Made by a program: the position numbers and the translations under genes. DNA of 51,254 nucleotides. It comes from Clostridiales bacterium (GTDB lineage Bacteria; Bacillota; Clostridia; Oscillospirales; QAMX01). Location: positions 1 through 51,254 of the forward strand of contig JAEDMJ010000012.1 of NCBI GenBank assembly GCA_016303065.1, read 5' to 3'. Position 1 is the stretch's first letter, and every line of letters begins with the position of its first letter. This document shows positions 25,431-32,942 of this stretch, in pieces. The notes under the pieces are model-generated. The model was given only the letters and a program-made list of their open reading frames with translations, was not told where the DNA came from and made no database searches.

Positions 25431-25479
25431 TTTCGGACGGCTTGTCTCAAAATTTGCCCGGTGACTCCGCGAAAAAGGC

Positions 25480-25508
25480 TTGCTTTTTCAAAATAGTTGT
25501 GCTATAAT
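25480..25508 (+). promoter_or_regulatory. Sigma-A promoter of rpsT
   Basis: TTGCTT (25480-25485), 17-base spacer and TATAAT (25503-25508), 40 bases before the rpsT start. Confidence 0.85.
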
Positions 25509-25548
25509 TCATATCACTGTGATTTGGTCGCGAGGGAGGTGTACTGGA

Positions 25549-25812
25549 ATGCCGAATATCAAGTCAGCCAAGAAGCGCGTTTTGGTCAACAGCGTAAAAA
25601 ATCTGCAGAACCGTATGATCAAGTCTTCGCTCAAAACAGCTCTCAAGAAGTTCGAGCTTGCAAATGCTCAGAACGACAAGGCTAAAGCGTCCGTTGAGAT
25701 GGGCGCGGCTATCAAGGCCATTGACAAGGCAGCTGCCAAGGGCGTTATTCATAAAAACAATGCCGCCCACAAGAAGAGCTGTATCGCCCGCAAGTTTAAC
25801 GCGATGGCGTAA
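25549..25812 (+). CDS. rpsT: 30S ribosomal protein S20
   Basis: An 87-residue, lysine- and alanine-rich protein that binds 16S rRNA early in small-subunit assembly. The start MPNIKSAKKRVLVN and the end HKNNAAHKKSCIARKFNAMA are family signatures, and the length is normal. The gene follows GGGAGG at good spacing, has its own promoter and terminator and is monocistronic, as is common for rpsT in Firmicutes. Confidence 0.97.
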   Translation: MPNIKSAKKRVLVNSVKNLQNRMIKSSLKTALKKFELANAQNDKAKASVEMGAAIKAIDKAAAKGVIHKNNAAHKKSCIARKFNAMA

Positions 25813-25830
25813 GTTCGTCAACTGCAAAGC

Positions 25831-25869
25831 AAAAATCCCGTGCTTTGAAAAAAGCGCGGGATTTTTTTT
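25831..25869 (+). terminator. Terminator of rpsT
   Basis: AAATCCCGTGCTTT pairs with AAAGCGCGGGATTT around a short A-rich loop (one G-U pair), followed by eight T. Confidence 0.93.
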
Positions 25870-25992
25870 GTTTGTCTGCGTTTTCCGGTGTTTACAACAA
25901 ACCGACAGGTTCGATGCCAAAACGATGCTTTTCCGTTGCCGAAAGTATAGCGTCCGGAGATAGAATTATCTGCGGAAAGAGGATGATACCGG

Positions 25993-26880
25993 GTGAAAAA
26001 AGACAGAAAAAAGCGGCTTGTTATTGCCGCCGCGGCGGCTGCGGCATTGTTTCTGGCTTCGTCGGTTATGGTAAAACTCTTTTTCCCCGGCGGAGAAAGA
26101 GAGCCCGTCACGGGCTGTGTTGAATCCGTTCCCGAAAACTGCGAAAGAATCCAATACGGCGTTTCCGGGCGAGGAAGAGCGCTGTACGCGTACCTTTTCG
26201 GGAAGGGTGAAAACGTCCTGGTCATGACTTTCTGCATCCACGGCTTTGAGGACAATTTTCCGCGAGACGGAAACGCGCTTGTATACACGGCGGGCAGGGT
26301 CATGGAAGAGATCCCGAAATGGGATCTGTCCGAAAACGGGTGGAGTATTTATGTGCTGCCGTGCTGCAATCCGGACGGACTGCTGGACGGTGTCTCCGGA
26401 GAGGGCCCGGGCCGCTGCACCACGGCGGTATACGGCGCATCGGGAGAGCTTTACTTCGGCACGGGAGCGGACATTAACCGTTGCTTTCCTGTGTGCTGGG
26501 AGCCGATCGGCGAGCCGCGCTATTTCAACGGCGATTCTCCCCTTGCCTGTCCGGAGGCGGAGGCACTGGCGGATTTCATTCTTGAGGTCAAGGGGAGCGG
26601 GCAGAATTTCTGCATCGACGTCCACGGCTGGTATCAGCAGATCCTGCCATCAGCCGGAAAAAACTCCGCGCTTTTCAGAGTGTTCAGCACTTTCTTCCCG
26701 CAGAACACCTATGCTGACGTGAACAAGGGCAGCGGGTATTTTGCGGCTTACGCCGCGCTGGTCGGATACGAGTCGTGCCTTTTTGAATTTCCCGCCGACG
26801 TTAAAAGCATGGATGATTTCCGCCGCAGCGGTTACTGCGGGGATTTTATAAGCGCGGTAAAGCTTCTCGTGGGCGGATGA
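25993..26880 (+). CDS. Exported zinc carboxypeptidase-like protein (peptidase M14)
   Basis: A 295-residue protein with a signal anchor (about residues 9-29) and an M14 metallopeptidase domain. Zinc ligands are His83 and Glu86 in HGFE and the His in IDVHGW; DINRCFP corresponds to the substrate-binding DLNRNFP, and FEFP near the C-terminus holds the likely catalytic Glu. Bacterial M14 proteins of this size often cut gamma-D-Glu-diaminopimelate bonds in peptidoglycan. The start is GTG at 25993 after GAGGAT. It is monocistronic. Short-form M14 enzymes vary in specificity, so the substrate is not certain. Confidence 0.86.
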   Translation: MKKDRKKRLVIAAAAAAALFLASSVMVKLFFPGGEREPVTGCVESVPENCERIQYGVSGRGRALYAYLFGKGENVLVMTFCIHGFEDNFPRDGNALVYTAGRVMEEIPKWDLSENGWSIYVLPCCNPDGLLDGVSGEGPGRCTTAVYGASGELYFGTGADINRCFPVCWEPIGEPRYFNGDSPLACPEAEALADFILEVKGSGQNFCIDVHGWYQQILPSAGKNSALFRVFSTFFPQNTYADVNKGSGYFAAYAALVGYESCLFEFPADVKSMDDFRRSGYCGDFISAVKLLVGG

Positions 26881-27183
26881 CGGAAGCGGACAATGCGGAC
26901 CGCGGCAAAAACCTGCCGTGTCCGTTTTACATATAAATTCAATCTCCCCGAAAAAACGGACCGGAGTTTTCCTTTCTTCTGCGCGGACTTTCCGCCGCGC
27001 TTTTCCACCCTTTCCGCGGGAAAACGGAGTCCGGAATTTGCCAAATGCCGGTAAAAAAAGCGTCGGAAACAAAACTGACACTGCGGCGTACAAACGGGGC
27101 GGACAAAACCCGCAGGAAAGCGAATAAACTTTCCTGCGGGTTTTGTTCCGCCCTTTTGAAGTGCATGGCGCGGAGGCTTTTAT
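26881..27183. other. Intergenic stretch with two hairpins
   Basis: No gene is visible. A weak hairpin at 26896-26927 (CGGACCGCGGCA with TGCCGTGTCCG, followed by TTTTA) probably ends the M14 transcript. The strong terminator at 27103-27146 is listed separately. The remaining middle part is not recognised. Confidence 0.5.
27103..27146. terminator. Strong hairpin terminator downstream of the first anti-sigma gene
   Basis: An 18-base perfect stem (27103-27120 with 27129-27146, arm ACAAAACCCGCAGGAAAG) and an eight-base loop. A/T-rich ends allow function on either strand; it lies 37 bases beyond the stop of the minus-strand anti-sigma gene. Confidence 0.85.
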
Positions 27184-28107
27184 TTATCCCTCGTCGGTGT
27201 CTCTTAATTCCCGGCAGAGCCGGAAAATATTGTGTGCAAGCAGAAGCCCGCAGTAAATAAGGACGGAAAGGAAAAGGATGAGCATAAAATCTCTCTGCAT
27301 CGAGTACGACACCGTCTTAAAGCCCAGCACGCAAAGGTGCCCCAAAGCATAAGAGACCGGGTAAAGCATTATGCGCTCGATCCATGGGCAGACGCCTTCC
27401 CTGCGCCTGAAAACAAACCGCAGTACAAGCAAAATACCGAAACAGGCGATGGCTGATAACAGATAATAGCCCAGCGCCAATCGCGGAAGCGTAATCAGGC
27501 CGCCGTTTTCGGTCAGAGACGGACCGTAGATGCAGACGTCCTCCAGGTTATTGTTTGAGACATAGTAAACCGTGAAAGGCAAATTATCTTTCGGGTGGAT
27601 CGTCGTGGACTGAACGCCGCGGGCGGAAAACCATCTGTCCCACAGGGAAGTCCACGCTTCTATGTGATAGGAGTACCCTTCGCCGGACCCAGTTCCCAAA
27701 CCGGGCTCCCGATAGAGCTCGCAGCTGTAATCGGTCACTTTTTCATCAAAGGTGATCGTTATGCTGTTGTCCGTGTTTTCGGTCACCGACATCAGATTGC
27801 CCGAGTAGGGAAAGAATTCCGGCGCGCTCAAAAAAGCAAAAGCCGAAACGAGCAATGCGATAACGAGGACTGCCGTAAACAAAGCCGTCTGAATTTTCTT
27901 TGCCCGGATTTTCCGCCTGAGTTTCATCAGCGGAACGGCGGACGCCGGGGGGCGGACCGCCTCCGGCTCTTTGATATGCTCATACTCTTTCCGGCACCCG
28001 GCGCAGGTTTTCAGGTGCTCCCTGACAAACCCGGCGGTGTCGGGGCTTGTCATATTTTCCGCATACAGCGGAAGAATGTCCCGGACGATGCTGCATTCAT
28101 TTTTCAT
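27184..28107 (-). CDS. Anti-sigma factor with zinc-finger-like N-terminus and membrane C-terminus
   Basis: A 307-residue membrane protein. The N-terminus has the zf-HC2 anti-sigma arrangement: Cys5, then HLKTCAGC around residues 31-38, which in known members binds zinc and clamps the ECF sigma factor. A transmembrane segment follows (about 75-95), then an extracytoplasmic domain of about 100 residues, and at least four more hydrophobic segments at the C-terminus. It overlaps the 3-prime end of the sigma gene by eleven bases, the usual coupling. The extra membrane domain suggests sensing of an envelope signal. Confidence 0.87.
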   Translation of the reverse strand: MKNECSIVRDILPLYAENMTSPDTAGFVREHLKTCAGCRKEYEHIKEPEAVRPPASAVPLMKLRRKIRAKKIQTALFTAVLVIALLVSAFAFLSAPEFFPYSGNLMSVTENTDNSITITFDEKVTDYSCELYREPGLGTGSGEGYSYHIEAWTSLWDRWFSARGVQSTTIHPKDNLPFTVYYVSNNNLEDVCIYGPSLTENGGLITLPRLALGYYLLSAIACFGILLVLRFVFRRREGVCPWIERIMLYPVSYALGHLCVLGFKTVSYSMQRDFMLILFLSVLIYCGLLLAHNIFRLCRELRDTDEG

Positions 28108-28600
28108 TTTTTTCGGCCTCCGATTTTTCTTTTATCATTTTTCGCGCCCGGTGATAGGTGACGCAGGCCCAATTCTCCGTCTTTCCGAATATCTCTGCGA
28201 TCTGCCTAAAGCTCAATTCCGCAAATACCCGCCACATGAAAACTTCTTTGTAGACTTCAGGTAAATCGTGCAGCAGCTTTTGAATCTGCGAAGCCTCGTC
28301 CTGCCGGACAAGCTGTTCTTCGGCTGTTTCGGCCTGGGAGGGTTGGTTTGAAAGCTCGGTATCTTCGATGCTGTCCGTTCGTCCCGCGTTTTTAAGATAG
28401 GAGAGGTAACAGTTTTTTGCTATCTGGCACAGCCACACGCGGATATCGCAGTCTCCGCGAAAGCGTTTTATGGAACGCATCGCCTTGAAAAATGCTTCGC
28501 TTGCGATTTCTTCGGCAATGTGTTCGTCATTGGAAAGCCGCCGGATATATAAAAACACATCGTTGAAATATGTGCGGTATATCTTCTCAAACTCCGTCAC
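28097..28600 (-). CDS. ECF-type RNA polymerase sigma factor (first pair)
   Basis: A 167-residue sigma-70-family factor. Region 2 covers about residues 8-75 (EKIYRTYFNDVFLYIRRLS, then AEEIASEAFFKAMRS and VWLCQIAKNCYLSYLKN) and region 4 about 110-160 (LPEVYKEVFMWRVFAELSFRQIAEIFG, then VTYHRARKMIKE). The start is GTG at 28600 behind an AAAGGAGGTG site. Its anti-sigma partner overlaps the 3-prime end. An ECF-like promoter immediately upstream suggests autoregulation. Target genes are unknown. Confidence 0.92.
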   Translation of the reverse strand: MTEFEKIYRTYFNDVFLYIRRLSNDEHIAEEIASEAFFKAMRSIKRFRGDCDIRVWLCQIAKNCYLSYLKNAGRTDSIEDTELSNQPSQAETAEEQLVRQDEASQIQKLLHDLPEVYKEVFMWRVFAELSFRQIAEIFGKTENWACVTYHRARKMIKEKSEAEKNEK

Positions 28601-29005
28601 GCTATCACCTCCTTTCGTCTATATGACTTTGCAGGCCGGGAAATCTTACAAAGGTTTTGAAAAATTTTTTTCGGACGGCGAAAGCGTCAAAGCGGCGGTC
28701 GCCGTAAACCCGCCTTCGCTGATGCGCTCTATGGCAAACCGCCGCCTTTTTTCCGGGGGCGGCGCTCTTGGGGCTGAGGGTAAGCGAAATATTCGCTCCT
28801 TCCGAAAAACCTGGCGCTCTAATTATACCAAAATGCCGGCGAAATGCAATATTTCTGCCGGCTTTTTGAAAAAAGCGTCCCTGCGGGACGGAAAGAGAAG
28901 GGCGCTTTTTTGGGGGTAAACGGCGGCGAAAACGGAGTTTTTCCGTCAAAGCTCTTTTCAAAGGAAATGTCCCCCGGGAGCCTTTCCGGGGGACGGATTT
29001 TTTTT
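28601..29005. other. Structured 400-base gap between the first ECF sigma gene and sigG
   Basis: I see no credible gene. It holds a possible minus-strand sigma-A promoter (TTGCAT at 28849-28844, 16-base spacer, TATAAT at 28827-28822) lying inside a GCCGGC-GCCGGC hairpin (28834-28861), a compound hairpin at about 28870-28914 with inner stem GTCCC-TGC-GGGAC, and the terminator at 28969-29007. The minus-strand transcript would have a leader of about 215 bases before the sigma gene. Confidence 0.5.
28621..28650 (-). promoter_or_regulatory. Possible ECF autoregulatory promoter of the first sigma gene
   Basis: On the minus strand TGTAAG (28650-28645), a 17-base spacer and GTCATAT (28627-28621) lie just before the ribosome binding site. 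TGTAA-type -35 and GTC-type -10 elements are typical of ECF promoters; the assignment is inference. Confidence 0.45.
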
Positions 29006-29007
29006 TT
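28969..29007. terminator. Hairpin with T-run at the 3-prime end of sigG
   Basis: GTCCCCCGG (28969-28977) pairs with CCGGGGGAC (28986-28994). The ten-T run on the plus strand overlaps the sigG stop codon on the minus strand. As a minus-strand terminator it lacks a clear U-tract. Confidence 0.65.
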
Positions 29008-29788
29008 ACGATGCGACGATGGTTTTTCTTATCTTTTTCAGAGCGTTTTTTTCCAGACGGGACACCTGAGCCTGACTTATGCCGATGGCGGATGAGACTT
29101 CCGTCTGGGTCTTTCCCTGCTGAAACCGCATTTCAAGGATTTTCTGTTCGCGTTCGCCGAGCCGTTCGATGGCCTGGCTGAGGGCGATGTGTTCGAGCCA
29201 GTTTTCGTCGTTGTTTTCGGTGTCGTACACCTGATCCATGACGCAGAGCTGGTCGCTGCCGTCGGAATAGATGGGCTCATAGAGGGAAATGGGCTCGCTT
29301 ATGGCGTCGAGAGCCATGACGACGTCCTCGCGCTTCATGTCCATTGCCCGGGCGATCTCGTCAACGTCCGGCTCGCGCTGGGTTTCGGAGATGAGCTTTT
29401 CGCGCATCTGCATGGTCTTGTAGGCCGTGTCGCGGAGAGAACGGCTGACGCGGATGGCGCTGTTGTCGCGGAGAAAGCGCCGGAGCTCTCCGATTATCAT
29501 CGGCACGGCGTAGGTCGAAAACCTGACGTCGAGGCTTGTGTCAAAGTTGTCGATGGCTTTGATGAGTCCGATGCAGCCCACCTGGAAGAGATCGTCCGGC
29601 TGTTCGCCGCGGTTTGAAAAACGGGCGATGACCGAAAGCACCAGGCGGAGATTTCCGGAGATAAGCTCCTCCCTGGCGCGGCGGCTGCCGTTTTTCGAAA
29701 GACGGAGAAGACGGTCAATTTCTTCGTTTTTCAGAACCTTTAAATTTGAGGTGTTTACTCCGCATATGACGACTTTATTGTACTGCAT
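29006..29788 (-). CDS. sigG: Sporulation sigma factor G
   Basis: A 260-residue late forespore sigma factor. The N-terminus MQYNKVVICGVNTSNLKVLK is characteristic of SigG, and regions 2, 3 and 4 follow at expected positions: DDLFQVGCIGLIKAIDNFD, VRFSTYAVPMIIGELRRFLRD and the final helix-turn-helix GKTQTEVSSAIGISQAQVSRLEK in parts. It directs forespore gene expression after engulfment. The start is the ATG at 29788 after GGGGAG; the 22-residue upstream extension is not conserved. The usual neighbour sigE-spoIIGA is not adjacent. A possible sigma-F-type promoter lies upstream. Confidence 0.95.
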   Translation of the reverse strand: MQYNKVVICGVNTSNLKVLKNEEIDRLLRLSKNGSRRAREELISGNLRLVLSVIARFSNRGEQPDDLFQVGCIGLIKAIDNFDTSLDVRFSTYAVPMIIGELRRFLRDNSAIRVSRSLRDTAYKTMQMREKLISETQREPDVDEIARAMDMKREDVVMALDAISEPISLYEPIYSDGSDQLCVMDQVYDTENNDENWLEHIALSQAIERLGEREQKILEMRFQQGKTQTEVSSAIGISQAQVSRLEKNALKKIRKTIVAS

Positions 29789-29826
29789 TTTTTCGATCAC
29801 TCCCCGATTGATTGTCCTGCTGCGGT

Positions 29827-29856
29827 TATTGTTTCCGCAAAACAGCGAGTTCATTC
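29827..29856 (-). promoter_or_regulatory. Possible forespore (sigma-F type) promoter of sigG
   Basis: On the minus strand GAATG (29856-29852), 15 bases, then GGAAACAATA (29836-29827), which fits the sigma-F -10 consensus GGNRANAMTW. SigF-driven sigG transcription is known in Bacillus; here it is inferred from sequence. Confidence 0.5.
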
Positions 29857-29890
29857 AGACGCTTTTTTTGAATTATAAAACCGCTTTTTG

Positions 29891-29919
29891 TTGACATATG
29901 GTGCGCAAAGTGATATTAT
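29891..29919 (+). promoter_or_regulatory. Sigma-A promoter of the M-box/mgtE transcript
   Basis: TTGACA (29891-29896), 17-base spacer and TATTAT (29914-29919), about 20 bases before the riboswitch. Confidence 0.88.
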
Positions 29920-29937
29920 ATTGGGGACAACAGGAAA

Positions 29938-30098
29938 TACTCCGGTAAGTGAGGCTATTACGGGGATACGGATTGCTGCCGTGCAGCGATGGAGACAGCG
30001 CTGCATCGGTCAACAGGCTTTATCGAAACCAAGGTGAAGCATAATGCAGTTACATGGCACTAATGAAGCGCCGCGCCCCGCAAAGCTAAAGCCTGAAC
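29938..30098 (+). ncRNA. M-box (ykoK) magnesium riboswitch
   Basis: The conserved pieces of the M-box are present in order: GGTAAGTGAGGCT, ACGGGGATACGGA, GCTGCCGTGC, the GGAGAC..GGTCAACAGGC segment, AAGGTGAAGCATAATGCAGT, then ATGGCACTAATGAAGCGCC and GCAAAGCTAAAGCC. This RNA senses Mg2+ and represses magnesium transporters when Mg2+ is plentiful. It lies between a sigma-A promoter and an intrinsic terminator, followed by mgtE, the expected arrangement. The exact 5-prime and 3-prime limits are approximate. Confidence 0.93.
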
Positions 30099-30160
30099 GG
30101 TTGCCATGCGTCTTTTGCGTTTTGCGGCGTGTGATTTGTGAGAGGAATGTTTTGTGCTGC

Positions 30161-30199
30161 GCTCTTCCCGCTTTCGTTTGGGCGGGAAGAGCGTTTTTT
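30161..30199 (+). terminator. Riboswitch-controlled terminator before mgtE
   Basis: GCTCTTCCCGC pairs with GCGGGAAGAGC, followed by GTTTTTTG. It is the likely expression platform of the M-box, forming when Mg2+ is bound. Confidence 0.9.
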
Positions 30200-30241
30200 G
30201 TTGCATCCGGCAAAAAACTGAGGAAAGGACGGTAAGCAAAG

Positions 30242-31609
30242 ATGGAAGACATCAGGGAATTCAGAGAACATATCGAGGAGCTGATCGAACGAAAGAGCTT
30301 TTTTGAACTGAAAAAGCTTTTGGGCAACGCCGAGGCCGCCGATATTGCGGAAGCTCTGAACGAGATCAGCCGGGAGGAGTACACTGTCGCTTACCGATTA
30401 CTTCCCAAGGAACTTGCTTCCGACGTTTTTGTGGAGATGGAGCCCGAGGCGAAGGAACACCTGATCGCGACCTTCTCCGACCGTGAGATCCGGGCGGTTA
30501 TCGAGGAGCTTTACACCGACGATGCGGCGGACCTGCTGGAGGAGATGCCGGCCAATGTGGTGCGCCGGCTTTTGGCGAACACCCCGGCAGAGACGAGGAA
30601 TGTTCTCAACGAGCTTCTGCAGTACCCGGAAAACAGCGCCGGGAGCATAATGACGACGGAGTACGTGACGCTGAAGAGGGATATGACGGCTGACGAGGCC
30701 ATTGAGCAGATCAGAAGCGACGCGGTGGACAGCGAAACGGTATATACCTGCTATGTGGCTGAGAACAGACGCCTTGTGGGCGTGATATCCGTCCGCGAGC
30801 TTTTGCTGATGCAGAAGAACATGAAAGTCGGGGAGGCGATGACCGAGCACGTGGTTTCCGTCTTCACCGGAGACGACAGAGAGGCTGCCGCGGCGCTTTT
30901 CGGGAGATACGGCTTCATTGCGCTTCCCGTGGTGGATGCGGAACACCGGCTTGTGGGCATAATAACCGTCGACGACGCCATGGAGGTCATTCAGGAAGAG
31001 ACGGAAGAGGACTTCGCGAAGATGGCGGCCATCACGCCTTCCGACAAGCCTTATCTCCGGACTTCGGCAATGCGTATCTGGCGTTCGAGGATACCGTGGC
31101 TTTTGCTTCTGATGGTTTCGGCGACGTTTACGGGAATGATAATTGCGGGTTTTGAAAACGCTCTTGCGGCGCAGGTGGTGCTGACGTCCTTCATTCCGAT
31201 GCTTATGGACACGGGCGGAAACTCCGGAAGCCAGGCCTCCGTCACGGTCATCCGCGGCATCTCCCTGGGCGAGATTTCTTTCCGCGACCTTCCGCGGGTG
31301 GTTTGGAAGGAGTTTCAGGTTTCGATCCTCTGCGGCGTGACCCTGGCGGCGGCGACTTTTGTGAAGATCCTTCTCGTCGACCGGCTGCTCATGCACGCGG
31401 ATGTTACGGTGCTGATCGCCGCTGTGGTCTGCGTTACCCTCTGCTTTACGGTGCTCTGTGCAAAGATCATCGGCTGCACTCTGCCGATGATTGCAAAAAA
31501 GCTCGGATTCGACCCGGCGGTCATGGCAAGTCCGTTTATAACGACGATTGTCGACGCCGTTTCGCTGCTCGTATATTTCGGCATCGCAAGGGCGCTTCTC
31601 GGCATATAG
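30242..31609 (+). CDS. mgtE: Magnesium transporter MgtE
   Basis: A 455-residue Mg2+ channel/transporter. Domains in order are the MgtE N domain (about 1-125), two CBS domains (about 130-255; GVISVRELLL and GIITVDDAMEV) that gate the channel by binding Mg2+, a plug helix and five transmembrane helices (about 285-455). The pore signature is LMDTGGNSGSQASVTVIRG. The length is normal. Expression is under the M-box riboswitch just upstream, a direct regulatory match. Confidence 0.97.
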   Translation: MEDIREFREHIEELIERKSFFELKKLLGNAEAADIAEALNEISREEYTVAYRLLPKELASDVFVEMEPEAKEHLIATFSDREIRAVIEELYTDDAADLLEEMPANVVRRLLANTPAETRNVLNELLQYPENSAGSIMTTEYVTLKRDMTADEAIEQIRSDAVDSETVYTCYVAENRRLVGVISVRELLLMQKNMKVGEAMTEHVVSVFTGDDREAAAALFGRYGFIALPVVDAEHRLVGIITVDDAMEVIQEETEEDFAKMAAITPSDKPYLRTSAMRIWRSRIPWLLLLMVSATFTGMIIAGFENALAAQVVLTSFIPMLMDTGGNSGSQASVTVIRGISLGEISFRDLPRVVWKEFQVSILCGVTLAAATFVKILLVDRLLMHADVTVLIAAVVCVTLCFTVLCAKIIGCTLPMIAKKLGFDPAVMASPFITTIVDAVSLLVYFGIARALLGI

Positions 31610-31624
31610 CGCCGGGGGGAAATA

Positions 31625-31653
31625 TTGCAAAAAGAAGCAATATGTGGTATAAT
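31625..31653 (+). promoter_or_regulatory. Sigma-A promoter of the CDF transporter gene
   Basis: TTGCAA (31625-31630), 17-base spacer and TATAAT (31648-31653), ending 36 bases before the start codon. It gives the exporter its own transcription outside M-box control. Confidence 0.8.
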
Positions 31654-31689
31654 AATGAAATAAAAATCAGTCTGCGAGGGACATGAAAG

Positions 31690-32844
31690 ATGATAAGCCT
31701 GATCGGCAAAAAGATAATCAAAAAAAGCAGGAAAGATTCGCGGGAGGTTTGGGGAACGCTTTGCGGAACGGCGGGGATCGTTTTGAACCTGCTGCTTTGC
31801 GTTTCAAAAGCCTTTGCCGGGATTTTGAGCGGTTCAATTGCCGTGACGGCGGACGCCATGAACAACCTTTCCGACGCGGGCTCGTCGATAATCAGCCTTG
31901 CGGGGTTCAGGCTTGCCGCGAAAAAACCCGACCGCCGGCACCCGTTCGGCCACGGAAGGACGGAATACATCTCCGGGCTGGTGATCGCGTTCATAATCAT
32001 GATGATGGGTTTTGAGCTTGCAAAATCATCTGTGATGAAGATCATCTCTCCCGAAGAGGTGGAGTTTGGCTGGCTGACCGTCGGGATACTTCTGGCTTCC
32101 GTGGCGGTGAAGCTCTATATGTTTGCGTACAACAGGCGCATCGGGAAAAGGATCGGCTCGTCGACCCTGACCGCTGCGGCTATGGATTCGCTCAACGACT
32201 GCATTTCCACCGGGGCGACGATCGTTTCTCTCTTTGTCCTGAAATTCACCGGCTTCAACGCCGACGGATACGTCGGCGCGGCGGTCGCGCTGTTCATTCT
32301 CTGGTCCGGCCTCAAGGCTGCGAAAGAGACGATACAGCCGCTTCTCGGAAGCGCGCCGGACCCGGACTTTGTCAAAAAAGCCCAGGAGATCGTCCTTTCG
32401 TACGAGGGGATCGTCGGCATACACGACCTTGTCGTCCACGATTACGGTCCGGGGAGGGTCATGATCTCCCTCCATGCGGAGGTGCCGGAGGACGCGTGCA
32501 TGAACGACGCCCACGAGCTTGTGGACAGAGTCGAGCGCGAGCTTGGAGACAGACTCGGCTGTCATGCGGTCATACATATGGACCCCATTGCCACCAACGA
32601 CATTGAGCTTGAACGGATAAAGGACGCCGTTCGGGGGATCGTCGCCTCGTGGGACGGGAAATTTACTATTCACGATTTCAGAATGGTGCGCGGAATCCAG
32701 CGTACAAACATCATTTTTGACGTGGTCGTGCCGTTTGAAACAAAAATGAGCGAGGAAGAGGTCAAGGAAACTCTCAGCCTTGCGATACACGGCATCGATC
32801 CGAAATACTTTGCGGTCATAAATGTGGACCGGCCGTTTCAGTGA
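31690..32844 (+). CDS. Cation diffusion facilitator metal exporter
   Basis: A 384-residue divalent-metal/proton antiporter of the CDF family. Six transmembrane helices lie in the first 220 residues. Metal-site sequences are DAMNNLSDAGSSI in helix 2, HPFGHGRTEYISG after it, and DSLNDCISTG in helix 5. A cytoplasmic C-terminal domain contains HDLVVHDYGPG and an extra region (about 300-384) longer than in small CDF proteins. In Firmicutes this longer form is often MntE-like or zinc-exporting; the metal is not certain. It lies directly downstream of mgtE. Confidence 0.92.
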   Translation: MISLIGKKIIKKSRKDSREVWGTLCGTAGIVLNLLLCVSKAFAGILSGSIAVTADAMNNLSDAGSSIISLAGFRLAAKKPDRRHPFGHGRTEYISGLVIAFIIMMMGFELAKSSVMKIISPEEVEFGWLTVGILLASVAVKLYMFAYNRRIGKRIGSSTLTAAAMDSLNDCISTGATIVSLFVLKFTGFNADGYVGAAVALFILWSGLKAAKETIQPLLGSAPDPDFVKKAQEIVLSYEGIVGIHDLVVHDYGPGRVMISLHAEVPEDACMNDAHELVDRVERELGDRLGCHAVIHMDPIATNDIELERIKDAVRGIVASWDGKFTIHDFRMVRGIQRTNIIFDVVVPFETKMSEEEVKETLSLAIHGIDPKYFAVINVDRPFQ

Positions 32845-32870
32845 GGCACGGGAAAAATTTTCTGCCGATA

Positions 32871-32899
32871 TTGAAATGCGTCCGCCTGTGTGATAAAAT
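32871..32899 (+). promoter_or_regulatory. Sigma-A promoter of the sugar isomerase/pgi genes
   Basis: TTGAAA (32871-32876), 17-base spacer and TAAAAT (32894-32899), about 44 bases before the next start codon. Confidence 0.7.
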
Positions 32900-32942
32900 C
32901 AGAACAATAAATCAGAACATTAACAGATTCAGGGGATGAACT

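Noticed and set aside
30398..31630. Long minus-strand open frame opposite mgtE
   Set aside because: It is His/Arg-rich antisense of mgtE, whose riboswitch and domain order leave no doubt about the real strand.
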